Origin: Cryptomeria japonica
Taxonomy: Eukaryota; Streptophyta; Pinopsida; Cupressales; Cupressaceae
Reading direction: 5' to 3'
NCBI RefSeq assembly: GCF_030272615.1
Contig: NC_081409.1
Location: forward strand, 22,386,260 to 22,448,259
DNA: 62,000 nucleotides
In this document: piece after piece, positions 21,241 to 32,669 of the stretch
How the letters are laid out: every line of letters starts with the position of its first letter
How positions within the stretch are numbered: the stretch's first letter is position 1
The notes under the pieces: model-generated
What the model was told of the DNA's origin: nothing
The model's database searches: none
Seen by the model: the letters and a program-made list of their open reading frames with translations, nothing else
Translations under genes and position numbers: made by a program

Positions 21241-23027
21241 TTACATGGGAGAACAGACCTGACTGCTTCATGTTGTGACATAGACTCAGGAGTACGGATA
21301 GAGATACATTAGCAGGACTTGGATTATACTATATTACATTTATGCCCAAGATTAGGGCAAACATAGGACTGCTTACCGCATTGGCAGAGCAGTGGCATTT
21401 AGAGACTTCCTCTTTCCATTTGCCAACAGGAGAGGCAATGGTGACACTAGAGGACGTGTGGTGTATCCTCCGCATTCTGATTCATGGGGAGATGATAGAA
21501 TATGAACCAGCGACAAGGAGAGACTCATTGTGCAGATTATTCGAGTGCGACGCAGTTGATCTAGATATCGTAGAGAGGGAGATTGGTGGGGAGACCATGG
21601 CAACAGAGTATGATCAGCGATATGTGGTGATAGCAGTGGTTATGACATGCCTATTAGCAGGGGACAGATGAGGACATGGATTCCCTATTGGATGGGGAAG
21701 AGTGTTAGAGTGGATGGCGACAAAGGGGACTGTATACGCATAGGGACCATGTGTGCTTCCCATGCTATATTTTTAGTTGCATCAGATAGCATATTAGGGG
21801 GTTTAGACTTTGAGTTGTGGGGTCACACTGTTACAGGTATGGGCATTTGAGCACATAGCCATATGTCGACTGATTGCAGAGAGGCAGGTAGTACCACACT
21901 GACCATATGTGTACTATTATGGGGGTATGTTGAGATAGGGTCCATTTGGATACATATTGTATTGGCGACATGAGCTAGACAGATTGAGAGAGTTCACATG
22001 GAGGCCATATCTTGATTGCTTGGGATGGTCAGATGATAGTGATGAGCTACCATATTGCAGACAAGAGAGATACCTGATTGGGTGACCAGTGAATCACCAG
22101 AGAGTGATTGAGATGTATCTTCCAGAGAGAGTCAGACGACAGTTTGGAGAGAGACATGATGCACCTAGAGGGACTGCACACTTTGCTCGATCTCACAGAG
22201 AGACGAGTCAATGGGGGAGGATGATTCAGGCACACATAGCATATGCTGACTTCACACAACTACAACAAAGATAGTGGGATTGGAGATCAGATGTGGTGGA
22301 CGCTGGGATGATAGAGGAGTATGAGCGATGGTTTGCACGACGATGGCCTATGCCATTGATAGATCTTGATATTCTAGTACTTAGGAGACAGGAGGACTTC
22401 CCACTCGCTAGAGAGGAGGGAGATGATGAGGATGAGGAGGATAATGAGGATAGAGGTGATGAGGATGAGGAGGATGATGAGGAGGATGAGGAGGATTCAA
22501 CCGATCAGGAGTCATTGCAGGATATACCCATAGAGCCGGAGACAACTAGCATAGAGGAGATGGAGATATGTAGGGCCACCATAGCGAGTCAGCATGATCA
22601 CATTGTGACATTAGAGAGATAGAATGCTATCTTGAGGACAAAGCAGGATCAGTTCAGAGTAGAGATAGCCAGACTGACAGTGGCTCGAGATACAACAATA
22701 GCACAGGCACAACAAGCAGGGCAGAGAGTGACCGAGTATATTGGGTCGATTAGGGATGCTAATGCACGTGAGATGGCACAGATGTTGGTAGAGATCAGAG
22801 ATGATATACGCTAGTGGAGAACACTATATGAGAGTGCAGTTCCACTAGAATAAAGAGCAGCGTCATATCGGACACAATCGAGGACAGAGAGCAGGCCACG
22901 TTCTCGAAGGTCAGTGAGCATCATGGGGGTGAGTGGACCTATGAGACCACCACAGCCATGACCTGGGATAGGAGGGACATCATCCTTGAGACATGGCAGG
23001 GATGAGGAGGACAGAGGGAGCACCTAG
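21241..23027 (+). pseudogene. Gypsy-2 antisense ORF, plant-mobile-domain-like protein
   Basis: It is antisense to gypsy-2 and homologous to the gypsy-1 antisense ORF: MPKIRANIGLLTALAEQWHL, VTLEDVWCILRILIHGE, RPYLDCLGWSDD, RQERYLIG, PERVRRQFGERHDAPRG, then WFARRWPMPLIDLDILVL. A poly-acidic tract (about 22418-22500) and a coiled-coil-like C-terminus (QDQFRVEIARLTVARDTT) follow. The frame is constant and closes at TAG 23025. About ten in-frame stops (for example 21669, 22273, 22621 and 22813) show it is dead. The function of the family is unknown; PMD proteins are linked to mobile elements and to silencing factors in plants. Confidence 0.7.
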
Positions 23028-24289
23028 TGACAGAGGCACGTGCTCCTTATGACAAAGACATATGTAGTGTGACATTATATATTCAGCCTGTGGGCCATAG
23101 TTAGGACAAACATTCCAATTTTTTACTCCGATATTGTTTTGATATATGATATGATATGCAGCTATATGATGGGATGCAATGTGTTATGGCTTATAGTTAT
23201 TTTCCATGTATGGATGTCTTATGCACTGTTTATGTATCATTGATGTTTATGTTTTTGGATGCATTTATAATATGAAATGGATAAAATACTTGATATAATG
23301 TAGATGTACTAACCAATGAATGCAGGATGCAGCTTATGTTTTTTGGAGATCAGAGTACTAGACCGAACTGACTGTCCAAATTGACGGAAGAAATGTTAGT
23401 AAGAAAAAATTAGATAGAGGATAGTTAGAGATGAAGAAAAATTTGCTTTCACCAATACACTTTGTAGGTGAGAACCTTTATTTAATGTAGCAAAGCGGAT
23501 GCAGAGCATCATGGCATTGAAGGCCAGAGCTGGAATGCAACCCTTTTTGCAAAAGATAGACACATCGCACACAAGGAATGAGTGAAGCATCCTAGGGTGC
23601 ATACATCAAGGGTTGAGGTATGTGCGGCATTCACAAAGCGAACGTACTTATCACAGACACCCAATGATATAGTTGCCCCAGTTTGTGACAAACATTCCAT
23701 AAACAACAAACATAACAAAAAAGAAAAGGAACCATGAACCATCCCGGTCACTCTAAATCACTCAGTGACATCATTGAGCAACATAGGAACATGATCGAAG
23801 CCAAAGATAAATCATTAAAAAGATAAGACTCACAAATTCAACCAAGTCAAATAAACATTTTGATCGTCATTGTCAAAAGTGGAACACAAGAATGATCATG
23901 CTGTCTGGTTCCAGGGAATGCAGTACCCCATCTAAAACAGGACACAGTTTGGTTTCAAGTATACCACACCCTGTATAAGACCCATGATAGTAGTGACAAG
24001 GACAAATGATAGTGATGTTGATTGATGGATATGACAAGTTTAATCAGTTTGAATGTCTGGTTTGATCGTAAAGTTCATCTGTTAATGCATGATTTCATTA
24101 AAGCACAATGTTGTAACATGTTATCTATTTGTTGTCTACACAAATGTTTGATCAATTGTCATTGGATGTATGCTCAGCGATCTATCTATGCACAGAGGGA
24201 TCATTTATTGATAAAATGCAAAATGCCAAAAAAATTATTTTTGGATTTTGATGTTTTGAAAAAAAAAATTTGTTCATTTTTTCGAGTTT
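23028..24289 (-). other. Gypsy-2 3' region, non-coding
   Basis: No gene is seen. The segment matches gypsy-3 at 60880-61930 in inverted order, for example ACCATCCCGGTCACTCTAAA near 23732 against the inverse near 61300. Non-coding 3' sequence is therefore conserved between the two elements. Confidence 0.65.
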
Positions 24290-24600
24290 TTACAATTTTT
24301 TTGTTCGTTTTTTCAGGACTTAATTTGACTTTTTAGGGATTTTTTTCAGGACATTATGTGATTTTTAGAGATTTTTTCAGGACATTATTTGATGTTTTAT
24401 GATTTTTTCAGGACATTATTTGATTTTTTTTTGGATTATTTTTAGGACATTATTTGATTTTTAGAGATTTTTTCAGGACATTATTTGATTTTTTTGGACT
24501 TTTTTCAAGACATTATTTGATTTTTTTTGGATTATTTCAGGACATTATTTGATTTTTTTGGATTATTTCAGGATTTTTTTTTCAATTTTTATGATTTTTA
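24290..24600 (-). repeat. Tandem repeat, about 30-bp TTCAGGACATTATTTGATTTTT units
   Basis: About nine units of TTTTTTCAGGACATTATTTGA with variable T-rich spacers. The same repeat, inverted, is at 60570-60810 in gypsy-3 (TGTCCTGAAATAA). Confidence 0.85.
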
Positions 24601-25237
24601 CCCCCAGTGTCTAGCAAGGCAAGGAATATGACAGGTGAATAAATAGGCTTTCTGAAATGTTGGTGGATAGAGGGAAGACAAAGGCCTTTTATCATGGAGA
24701 TAGTACAAATGCAATTTTCAAGGGCTATTGCGTGATGAGACAAAAGACTATATATGACAATGTAAAGTAGTGACATGGCATGAGGGATATGTCAAGAGGT
24801 TTTTGAAACTATGTTTAAATTTTGAGTCCTTATGTCAGATCAAGATCAAGGAATGAAAAAGAGTCTATGGATAGTGATAAGATATGGATAGGATAAGCAA
24901 GACCAAGAATGGATAAGGGACATGGACTGAAGGTCGGGATTGGCTAAGGGATAGTGGCAGAAAGTTGCAATAAGCTAGGGAATATGGATGAAAAGTTGTA
25001 ATAAGCAAATGGATAAAGACCAAAAGCTATGATGGACTAAAAGCTGCAAACAAGATGCATGATGCTCATGAAGATCCTTAGCCTTGTCAAGATCAAAGGT
25101 GGAAAGAGGAAATGGACATTAGGGGCAATAGGATAATGGAGGGTAATGACATGGTATGATAGGATAATGAAGGGCAATAGGATATGAAGGAGGAAACCTG
25201 TCCCCAAGTATGGTATGCAAGAAGTTCATAGATTACG
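24601..25237 (-). other. Gypsy-2 3' region between repeats and stem-loops
   Basis: Purine-rich and GGATAAGG/GGACATGG-like strings recur. No ORF of conserved content is visible. Confidence 0.5.
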
Positions 25238-25268
25238 CATGATGCCTATTTGCCAGGTTTTCATCATG
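25238..25268 (-). other. 3' stem-loop H2 of gypsy-2
   Basis: On the minus strand CATGATG-AAAACCTGGCAAATAGG-CATCATG. The seven-pair stem is perfect. Compared with gypsy-3, one pair has changed on both sides (G-C to A-T). Confidence 0.7.
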
Positions 25269-25280
25269 GTACTTGCCCAA

Positions 25281-25305
25281 GGCGCCTGTGTGCTAGGTTT
25301 TCACC
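25281..25305 (-). other. 3' stem-loop H1 of gypsy-2
   Basis: On the minus strand GGTG-AAAA-CCT-AGCACAC-AGG-CGCC. The 12-nt spacer to H2 reads TTGGGCAAGTAC, identical to gypsy-3. Confidence 0.7.
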
Positions 25306-25555
25306 AGTGGATGAATTATTTTTGCTTTACTTTTTTTTTTTCACTTTTTTTTTTCTCACTTTTTTTTTTGGATTTTGACATTTTAGTCGAAAATGGACAC
25401 ATGATAGGGGATGAAAGAAGGACTCAAGAATATATATATTTATATATTTTTGGATAGTAGCCTTGAAAAAAAAATGGACCATGACCTTTAAAAGTATGCT
25501 CAAAGACGTTGGTAGGATAAGGACATGGAAAATGAGATGAAACTAAGGCAAGGAT
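25306..25555 (-). other. Poly-T blocks and short spacer
   Basis: Three T runs (25330-25370) and an AT run lie between the stem-loops and the ORF stop. On the minus strand these are A-rich, like the A-rich run after pol in gypsy-1 and gypsy-3. Confidence 0.5.
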
Positions 25556-28357
25556 TTATGCAAAGGATGGGATCAGAGGGATGGAAGGATGGAAAATATA
25601 CATTGGATAATGGATAGGGTATTGGAAGAATTGGGCTTCAATGGATGGAAATGAAGGCAAGATCAACATTGGCACACACCTTGGCGGGTGGTGGATTGAT
25701 GGAGGAAAAATGGATCTTAGATTGTGAGATTTGGATGGAGGAATAGCTTGGGATTTTGGGACATAAGGGCCCAAAATGGATGAAGAAGGTGCTGGAGGAA
25801 CAAATTTGAGAGGGTTGGATGGAGGAATAGCAATTGTGGATGCTAAGTTGGATTTTTCTTTAGGCTTTTGTGCTTCAAGGAGCCACTTAGGGATCCACAT
25901 GGTTTTTGATTTTTCATGCTTTTGTGGTTCCTTGGAGTGCATTGCTTGCACAAGGGATTTAGGAACCCATATAGATTTTAACTTTTGTTTTTGACCAATG
26001 GGCCTTTGTGGTCTTTTGGATTTTTCCTTTTCTTTATAGATCAAATTTTTCTTTGTTTTGACATGTTGATTATATTGGACATGTTGATCCTTGAATACAT
26101 GTGGATTTTTAGACTTATGACGTTTATACTTGGCATCCAAATTGCTTGGAGGGGGAAAGGAATGCATGGATGGATATGAATGAAATGGACTTCTTTTAGA
26201 TTGATGAAATTTACTCAAGGATGTGTGCCTTTTCTGACCTTGCATAGAGGATGAAGGGATATAAGGACCTAAGATGGATGGAAAGTATGATGGGGAAGGG
26301 ATATGTTTGGATTTTGAAGGGATGTTGGATTTAGTAGGGGTACCCACGTCTTGAGGAATTTCACTGAGGCCATGACCCTTAATATTTTATTTGATATGGA
26401 GGGGATCTTTCTCATGAAGGTCTACTCCTTTGCCTTTATGAATATCTTGACTTTTAGGATACTCTTTTCTTTGGGAAGAAGATGCGAGTCCATTATGAGG
26501 TGGATATGATATGAGAGAAATAATGAGATCTTGAAGTGGATCGGATTGCACCAAAGTGGAAGAACCCATTATTCATGTCGAGGGTTCATGAACATCTTGC
26601 ATTGACACGTTAGAATCATGAGGGGAACTAGGATTGTGTAGTGGACATGGTTCAATGACAGGCTCTTCAAGAGATGGAATGGGAGAAATAATGGGATCAT
26701 CAAAAGAAATGCAATCTTGGAGTGTATATGGAGCATTAAGACAAGGAGATGGAGGAACAAAAGGATCTTGTAGAGGATTTAAAGGAATAATTTGATCTTG
26801 ACAAGGAGGAAGATCATTGGAATCCTCTTTAAAGGTGCTTTGCTCTTGACTTTTAATGGGATCATCGGAAAGGATGGAAGGGATATCTCGATCTTTCTTA
26901 GGAAGTGGAATGTCAATGGGATTTGAAAGGACATTTTTTTCATGAAATGGAAGGGGATCATTTGGGATTGGATGGAATGGGATATCTTGATCTTGCTTAG
27001 GAAGTGGAATGTCAATGGGATTTGAAAGGACATTGTGTTCTTGGATAGAATGGACAGGAATAAGTGAATCATTGTGAGTGTCTGGGGAAATGGGATCTTG
27101 GTCAACAATTGGATGGGATGATAAGGTTTTGGGATCTTGATCTTGATCTATTTCAAGACATGTTTCTTCATGCTTTAAATTATCCTCTTGACATGGGGTT
27201 GGACTTTGGATATGCATGGGGGATTTTGGCAAGGGATTAATGTTTTGGCATGAAGGAAATGCACTTTGAACATTTGTGATGGATTCTGGCAAGGAATCAA
27301 TGCTTGAACGTGAGGAAGAGGGACTTCGAATGGGGTCCTCTAAAACAGGTAATGGCAATAAAGTGCATGGTGTCATTAGGTCTTGTATTTCTGAAACATG
27401 ACAAGGATGTGCATCATGAATTGGATTATCTTGGCAATCAATTATGGAGAGCCCTTGGATAATTTCATCCTTGGGTGTATTGTTTGATGAGGACAATATG
27501 GAAGGTTCTTGTGAAACTTCTAAAGGTGTAGGGATAGATGCCACTGGAGAGTCAATTTGTTTATGGGGGGATGAGGCATTGCTAGACATAATTGTATTAT
27601 CTTGATCTTCCTCAAAGAACTCACTTGGTAATTTTCTTAAGAGCCTTGCAATAAAGCCACCTTTCTTTTGAGGTTTTGACATAGTTGTATCTAGAATTTG
27701 AACTTGTTTGGAAAGAATTTGGTCTTGGTTTGATGTCATTTTTTGATATTGGACTTGGTTCAATTGTTCTGACATGTTTGAAACTTGGGTTGGTGTGTGC
27801 GGCAACCTTTGTTTCTGAATGTTTGGTTGTAGTTGTTGACATTGTATAGTTGGTTGGACATATTGTTGAAATTGGACCATTGGTTTTATATGTTGGACCA
27901 TTGGTTGTGTTTGTTGAAAATCTAATTGATATTAAACACCTTCTTGTTCTTATTGTGAAGGCACGTAATGTTGTTGTCTCTTTTCTTGAAATTGTTTCAT
28001 CATCTCTATTTGTGAGAGGAGAGCTGGTATGTCTGATCATTCAATAAGAGATCTTACATCAATTGGCTCAATCTTTGGATTTCGACCTGGAAATTTTTGA
28101 AATATTTTGGACATTTGTGATCTATTCTTCTCAATGTTTTTCACCTTTTGTTCCAAAATCTCCTTTTCTTGAACTAGTTTTTCCTCTAGTTTTTGTATTT
28201 AGAGCCTTGTTTCATCATAAAAAGTTTGACCGATATTGCCTTGTTGTTGGGTTGGATATAATTGTGATTGCCTTGGATTAAAATTTGATTGCATTGTCGG
28301 TTGATATGTCAAACTTTGTTGCATCATTGATGCTTGGAACCTTGTTTCAATAGACAT
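25556..28357 (-). pseudogene. Gypsy-2 long ORF of unknown function in place of gag-pol
   Basis: One minus-strand frame runs from ATG at 28357 (MSIETRFQASMMQQS), at the same leader position as gypsy-3 gag, to the stop at 25556: about 930 codons, with roughly six in-frame stops and no frameshift. In order: Gln-rich N-terminus; probable coiled coil (IQKLEEKLVQEKEILEQK, near 28140-28205); basic motif FIARLLRKLPSEF; a long Pro/Ser/Asp/Ile-rich region with internal repeats (FHPIPNDPLPF; NVLSNPIDIPLPK twice); and a basic C-terminus with two copies of WxPKxLxxA (IWVPKSLVQA, MWIPKWLLEA). No capsid, zinc knuckle or enzyme motif is present. I do not recognise the protein. It could be a captured host gene or a gag-like structural protein. 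Confidence 0.6.
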
Positions 28358-30656
28358 GTCACTATGCAAATGCAATATTTTTGGAATTTTTCAAGGGTAA
28401 TATATGATATGCAACTAAATGCAAACTATAGATGAAAATTCAATCTATGGCAAGAATGCAACCTATGTTTTTGTTGTTTTTTTAAGATTTTGATAAACTC
28501 ATGAATGCAATTCTAAAAAAGAGACCCTTAGAAAATTGAAATGATGTCTAGACCTCAAAGGACAAAAGGACCAAGTGACAAAAGGACAAAATGACAATGT
28601 CTCCCCTATATGCTTGGATACTAAGCTAGGTTTGAACAAATGACATTGATGACAAAAAGACAAAAGTTTGATAAGGTCTAGACTTCCTAACAATAACTTA
28701 GGGTTTATCAAAGATTTGCATTACTCAAGTATGACAAAACCTAGTTTTGACACTATATGAAAAAGGACAATTACTATGCAAATGACCCTAATATGATATG
28801 ATAATGACCTAAGCTTAATGAAGAGACCTAGGGTATGCAAATGTGACCTAATGTTATGAGGACAAGGATGCAAATGCAAATGTATGACAATGTCAACCTA
28901 AGACAAAACCTAAGGTTGAATTATGAAATGGTATTACTCTAATGCAAGAGGACACATGCAAATAGATGACCCTTATTGATATGCAAAGGAGTATGACCTA
29001 GGTGAAACCTAACCTTGGTATTTGACAATGAATTTGCAAAATGCAAACCTAGGATGAACCTAATGTTGGACATGCAATATGACACCTAAGTGAGGACCTA
29101 ATAATGACATGCAAGGGGACACCTAAATGAGAACCTAATAAGGACATGCAAATGGACACCTAAATGAAATGGACCAAGTGGAATGCAAGAATGATGCTCT
29201 AAGCCCTAAGTATGGACAATGGAGGACCTAAATCTAAGTGACATGAATGTTGAGACAAGATTTTGAAAAATGTTTGACAACCATGTTTGAAGGTGTTTTG
29301 AACTTTGTTGAATGAAATACTCTTGTGTTTAACCTTGTTTTGAATCAATTTGTCTTGTTTTTGAAATGAGACACAACTCAACTTTTGACAAGCAAAGAAG
29401 ACAAGATATTTTAACTTAGACTCAAGACAATCATGCTCATTCACACATTTCTTATGGTAGGTAAGGATAGTAGGTACTTGAGAGGTAGACTCGTTATGAG
29501 ATTCAAGGAGAATACATAGATGCTTGACCCCACGGGCTCCCCTCCACGACACTCACTTCTCAGGGCAGCCAAGCATCAATCCCCATGGAAATCTCCCCAT
29601 GGTAAACTTAGTATCTCTTCCAAGTATTCGAACTCCTCCTTCTCAAGCAACTAGAAGGATTTTGGCCTCTAAATACAAGGTGTTTAATAAGGATTTCTGT
29701 TAAGCGCTATTCCTTGGTGTCATGCAAGTGTGATTGAGACACAGGCCCACCAAGATACCAAACAAATGTAGTTGCGCAAGCACGATTTAGATCATGAGGC
29801 CCTACTTAGATGCTGATATGAGAAAGAGTCCAAGGGTCATCACTTCCCAAGTAACTACAATTCCCATGTAACCCTTCCTTCAAAGCTTTCGCCCATCAGG
29901 TATTTATTTATAGTGAGTTAGAATGCCAAGGTACTCTAGCTGTGCTCACTTTGGGTCATTCCCCTCTCACGATTGTCACTTGCTTGCAAAAGAAAGCAAA
30001 TAGTCGGGAAGGCAGGCCCTCTAAAGTTAACAAACAATCCAAAACATGAGAATGGTATCGAAGGTCTGGATTTCTGATCACCCTAAGAAGGATGAGAGCA
30101 TAATCTCCTACTCCAATGTCAAACTTGACAAGAAAAGTGAACACATGTTCATTCCATCCTACTTAGCAAACATACTAGGTGCCTAATTAAAAATCACAAA
30201 CACAAAGTTTGGTTGGAATATAAGGCAACCTGCAAAATCACTAAGTTAGGAGTTTGATTTGTTTGGTCTTTGACTAGTGAACCTGCATAAGATTTGTTAG
30301 TAGTTTCATTTTTTTTTGTATTCGTCACACATAACGCCAAGGTGCTGCATAGAGAATCAGTACCAAAAAAAATAGAATATAAGAACAGAATGAAAACAAA
30401 GTAATTTGCAAGCAAAAACACTGATTTTCACCTCTATTTCTGGCCTTACATAGGCATAGAATGCCTTGACACAGGCGTAGAATGCCTTGACATAGGTGCA
30501 GGTCTCTTTAACATAGGCACAGATCTCCTTAACACAAGTGCAGATCCCTCCTACACAGGCGTAGAAGTGTCCTGAAAGCTCTGGGTTGCCCTGTTTCTTG
30601 AGTTTTCCACCTGCAAATCAGCTCAAAAGCACTCAAAAACATAGTTAAGGGGTTAA
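28358..30656 (-). other. Gypsy-2 5' leader
   Basis: It matches the gypsy-3 leader (48504-50473) over most of its length in inverted order, for example CTCATCCTTCTTAGGGTGAT and ATGCTTGGCTGCCC. Near 28720-29170 it is rich in GACCTA- and GCAAATG-like strings. No convincing gene is present; a conserved coding-like patch at about 29990-30130 is discussed in the findings. Confidence 0.65.
30440..30560 (-). repeat. Leader phrase array of gypsy-2 (CTACGCCTGTGT-like)
   Basis: On the minus strand about six units of TCT(A/G)CGCCTGTGTNAAGG occur at 16-24 base spacing. They correspond to the array at 48596-48680 in gypsy-3 and resemble the gypsy-1 array. Confidence 0.7.
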
Positions 30657-30675
30657 GTTCATGTCGGGTTCACCA
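30657..30675 (-). promoter_or_regulatory. Gypsy-2 primer-binding site candidate
   Basis: On the minus strand TGGTGAACCCGACATGAAC starts five bases after the LTR end (CTACA). It differs at one base from the gypsy-3 site. The cognate tRNA was not identified. Confidence 0.65.
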
Positions 30676-30680
30676 ATTAA

Positions 30681-32150
30681 TGTAGATAGAAATTTGGAAA
30701 TCATCAAAACAAGTAGCAAATTAGACTAGCTCAATCACGAAAACTAAATTGCAATGATAACAATCCTAAAACATTCAATAGAGATACTGAAAATAAGACA
30801 TTTAAACTAAATGCAAACCATTACAAACATGAATGTCTCCTCCAGAATTCTCCATTATCCTTCTTTCTCCTTCAAATTGCTTTGTTTGTGGATCTCACCT
30901 ATAAATGCAAAGGCATAATATGATAGCAAGATTGTTAAGATGGAATGGCAACGTAAGGATACTAGAAGAGTGATTGATTGATCGGATCTCTGATTGAAGA
31001 AATTCATCCAATTTATAGACAAATTGGAGAGATGACAAGATTAGCATAAAGAGATTTCAAAGAAAATTTCAAATCAAGAATGACAAATATGACAAATTAT
31101 GACAAAATTGACACTTTCTATGCAAGATTGATTGATTGACAAATTATGACAAATTAAAATTGAAATGCCATTCCCATGAAATTGGGGGAAATATTAGAAA
31201 AATAGGAGAAAATAGAAAATTAGATGAATTGGAAATTAGAAATTAGTAAATTAGGTAAATTAATTAATAATTTTTCATTCATTAATTAATTCACAAAAAG
31301 AGGAAAGAATTAATTAGCCAATTAAATAAATATTTAATTGTGACAAGAAGACTTAGGATAAATAAATAAATTATTTAACCTAGAGGGAAAATGATAATCA
31401 AGATAAAATGAATAAATCATAAAACCCTAGAAGATGAATTAGAAATGCAAGGATGACAATTAGGTCTTGACAAAAGATAATTGATGTAGGGTCGATTTGA
31501 TCATGATTTTGACTTGATAAAGGACCAATGTTGACAAATGATTGAGATTGATAAAGAGATCAAATTGATAGGCACCAATTGACAAGGAACAATGACTAAT
31601 TGATCCAAACTGACACAATTGAAGAGAACAACGATCGATGACAAATCAATCGCAAAATTGATGAGATTGACAAGAGGACAAGGATCGATGATGAATTGAT
31701 CGCAAAAAGACAAGATTGAAAAGGACAACGATTGATGGCAAATCGATCGCAAAATGACAAGATTGACAAGTTGATAAGGATCGATGATGAATCGATCACA
31801 AGATGACAAGATTGACAAGAGGACAAAACCCTAATTCTATCATTGATTAGGATTGATGATGTCCAAAATGAAATTGAATTGACGATGTCAAAATATGCCA
31901 AATAAGAGCGCACATTGATGCGATAGGATAAGATCGACCAAAATCATGACTGAAGATTATTATCGACAAGACCAAATTTGAAAGCGAGACAAATGAAGAA
32001 TGCAGAAGAAGGACTCGATGCTTGCAAATGATAAAGACCAAGTGCGCAAGATAGAAGAAATGTTAATGCGACGCAAAAACCCTAAAATAAGGCAATGCGC
32101 AAATGTTAAAGTATGACTCCGCAAACGTTGACCATTTTTAGATGTCTACA
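30681..32150 (-). repeat. Gypsy-2 5' LTR (1470 bp)
   Basis: On the minus strand it starts TGTAGACATCTAAAAATGGTCAACG and ends CTACA, and aligns with the gypsy-3 LTR at 46954-48479. A TATA-like TCTATAAAT is at 31011-31019. U3 carries the palindromic repeats at 31600-31830. Confidence 0.88.
31600..31830 (-). repeat. U3 tandem repeats with GATCGAT palindromes (gypsy-2)
   Basis: About four units of roughly 50 bp share GATTGACAAG...GGATCGATGATGAATCGATC. Each centre is an inverted repeat with a 5-base loop. They are equivalent to 47245-47490 in gypsy-3. Confidence 0.75.
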
Positions 32151-32155
32151 ATGTG

Positions 32156-32572
32156 GATTTAGACTAGGCAAGTGATATTAATAGCAGAAGATCCACTAGT
32201 GCTTATATGTTTACTTTATTTGGTGGTGCAATTAGTTGGATGAGTAATCAGTAGGTTGTGGTTGCTTTGCCCACTACTGAAGAAGAGTATATGTCAGATA
32301 CTCATGCTTGTAAAGAGGCCATTTGACTTAAGAGACTATGTTCAGACATTGGAATAAACTAAGGAGTTGTGATAGTTTATTGTGACAGTCAGAGTGTGAT
32401 TTGCCTAGCTAAGAACCCGACATTTCATGCCCGAACCAAGCACATTGATGTTCAGTATCATTTTGTCAGAGATATGGTCGAAGATGGCAGGGTGAAGCTG
32501 GTTAAGGAAGAAACTTTGATGAATGTTGCATATTCTTTAACTAAGGCTGTAAGCATAGAGAAGTTCAAATAG
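32156..32572 (+). pseudogene. pol: Copia-2 RNase H fragment
   Basis: One frame reads ASDINSRRSTSAYMFTLFGG, AISWMSNQ, ALPTTEEEYM, then VYCDSQSVICLAKNPTFHAR and TKHIDVQYHFVRDMVEDG, the copia RNase H series. In-frame stops replace conserved Trp (32165) and others near 32270, 32327 and 32357. The normal TAG is at 32570. The fragment is the strand-removing domain of the polyprotein and is dead. Confidence 0.85.
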
Positions 32573-32652
32573 TGCTCAGAGTCTATGGGCCTCATGGCCC
32601 CTAGCAATTGATTCATTGTGTTGATATTCCCATTGCTCTTGCAAGGTGTTTG

Positions 32653-32668
32653 ACAAGTGGGAGATTTA
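32653..32668 (+). promoter_or_regulatory. Copia-2 polypurine tract
   Basis: ACAAGTGGGAGATTTA directly precedes the LTR start TGGGAAAATGG, the usual plant copia arrangement. Confidence 0.8.
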
Positions 32669-32669
32669 T

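Larger units (their letters stand above)
21241..32150 (-). mobile_element. Gypsy-2: non-autonomous relative of gypsy-3, inverted, 3' LTR missing
   Basis: Reading leftward from 32150 there is a 1470-bp LTR, primer site, 2.3-kb leader, one long ORF, stem-loops, a tandem repeat block and an antisense ORF. LTR, leader and 3' region match gypsy-3 closely in inverted order. No capsid, protease, RT or integrase is present. The expected 3' LTR is absent at the left end. The 5' LTR abuts a copia RNase H fragment at 32151, so the element inserted into, or was recombined with, that copia. Confidence 0.75.

Noticed and set aside
29956-30144. 62-codon leader ORF as a gene
   Set aside because: The start and frame are not preserved in the gypsy-3 leader; kept only as a low-score finding.
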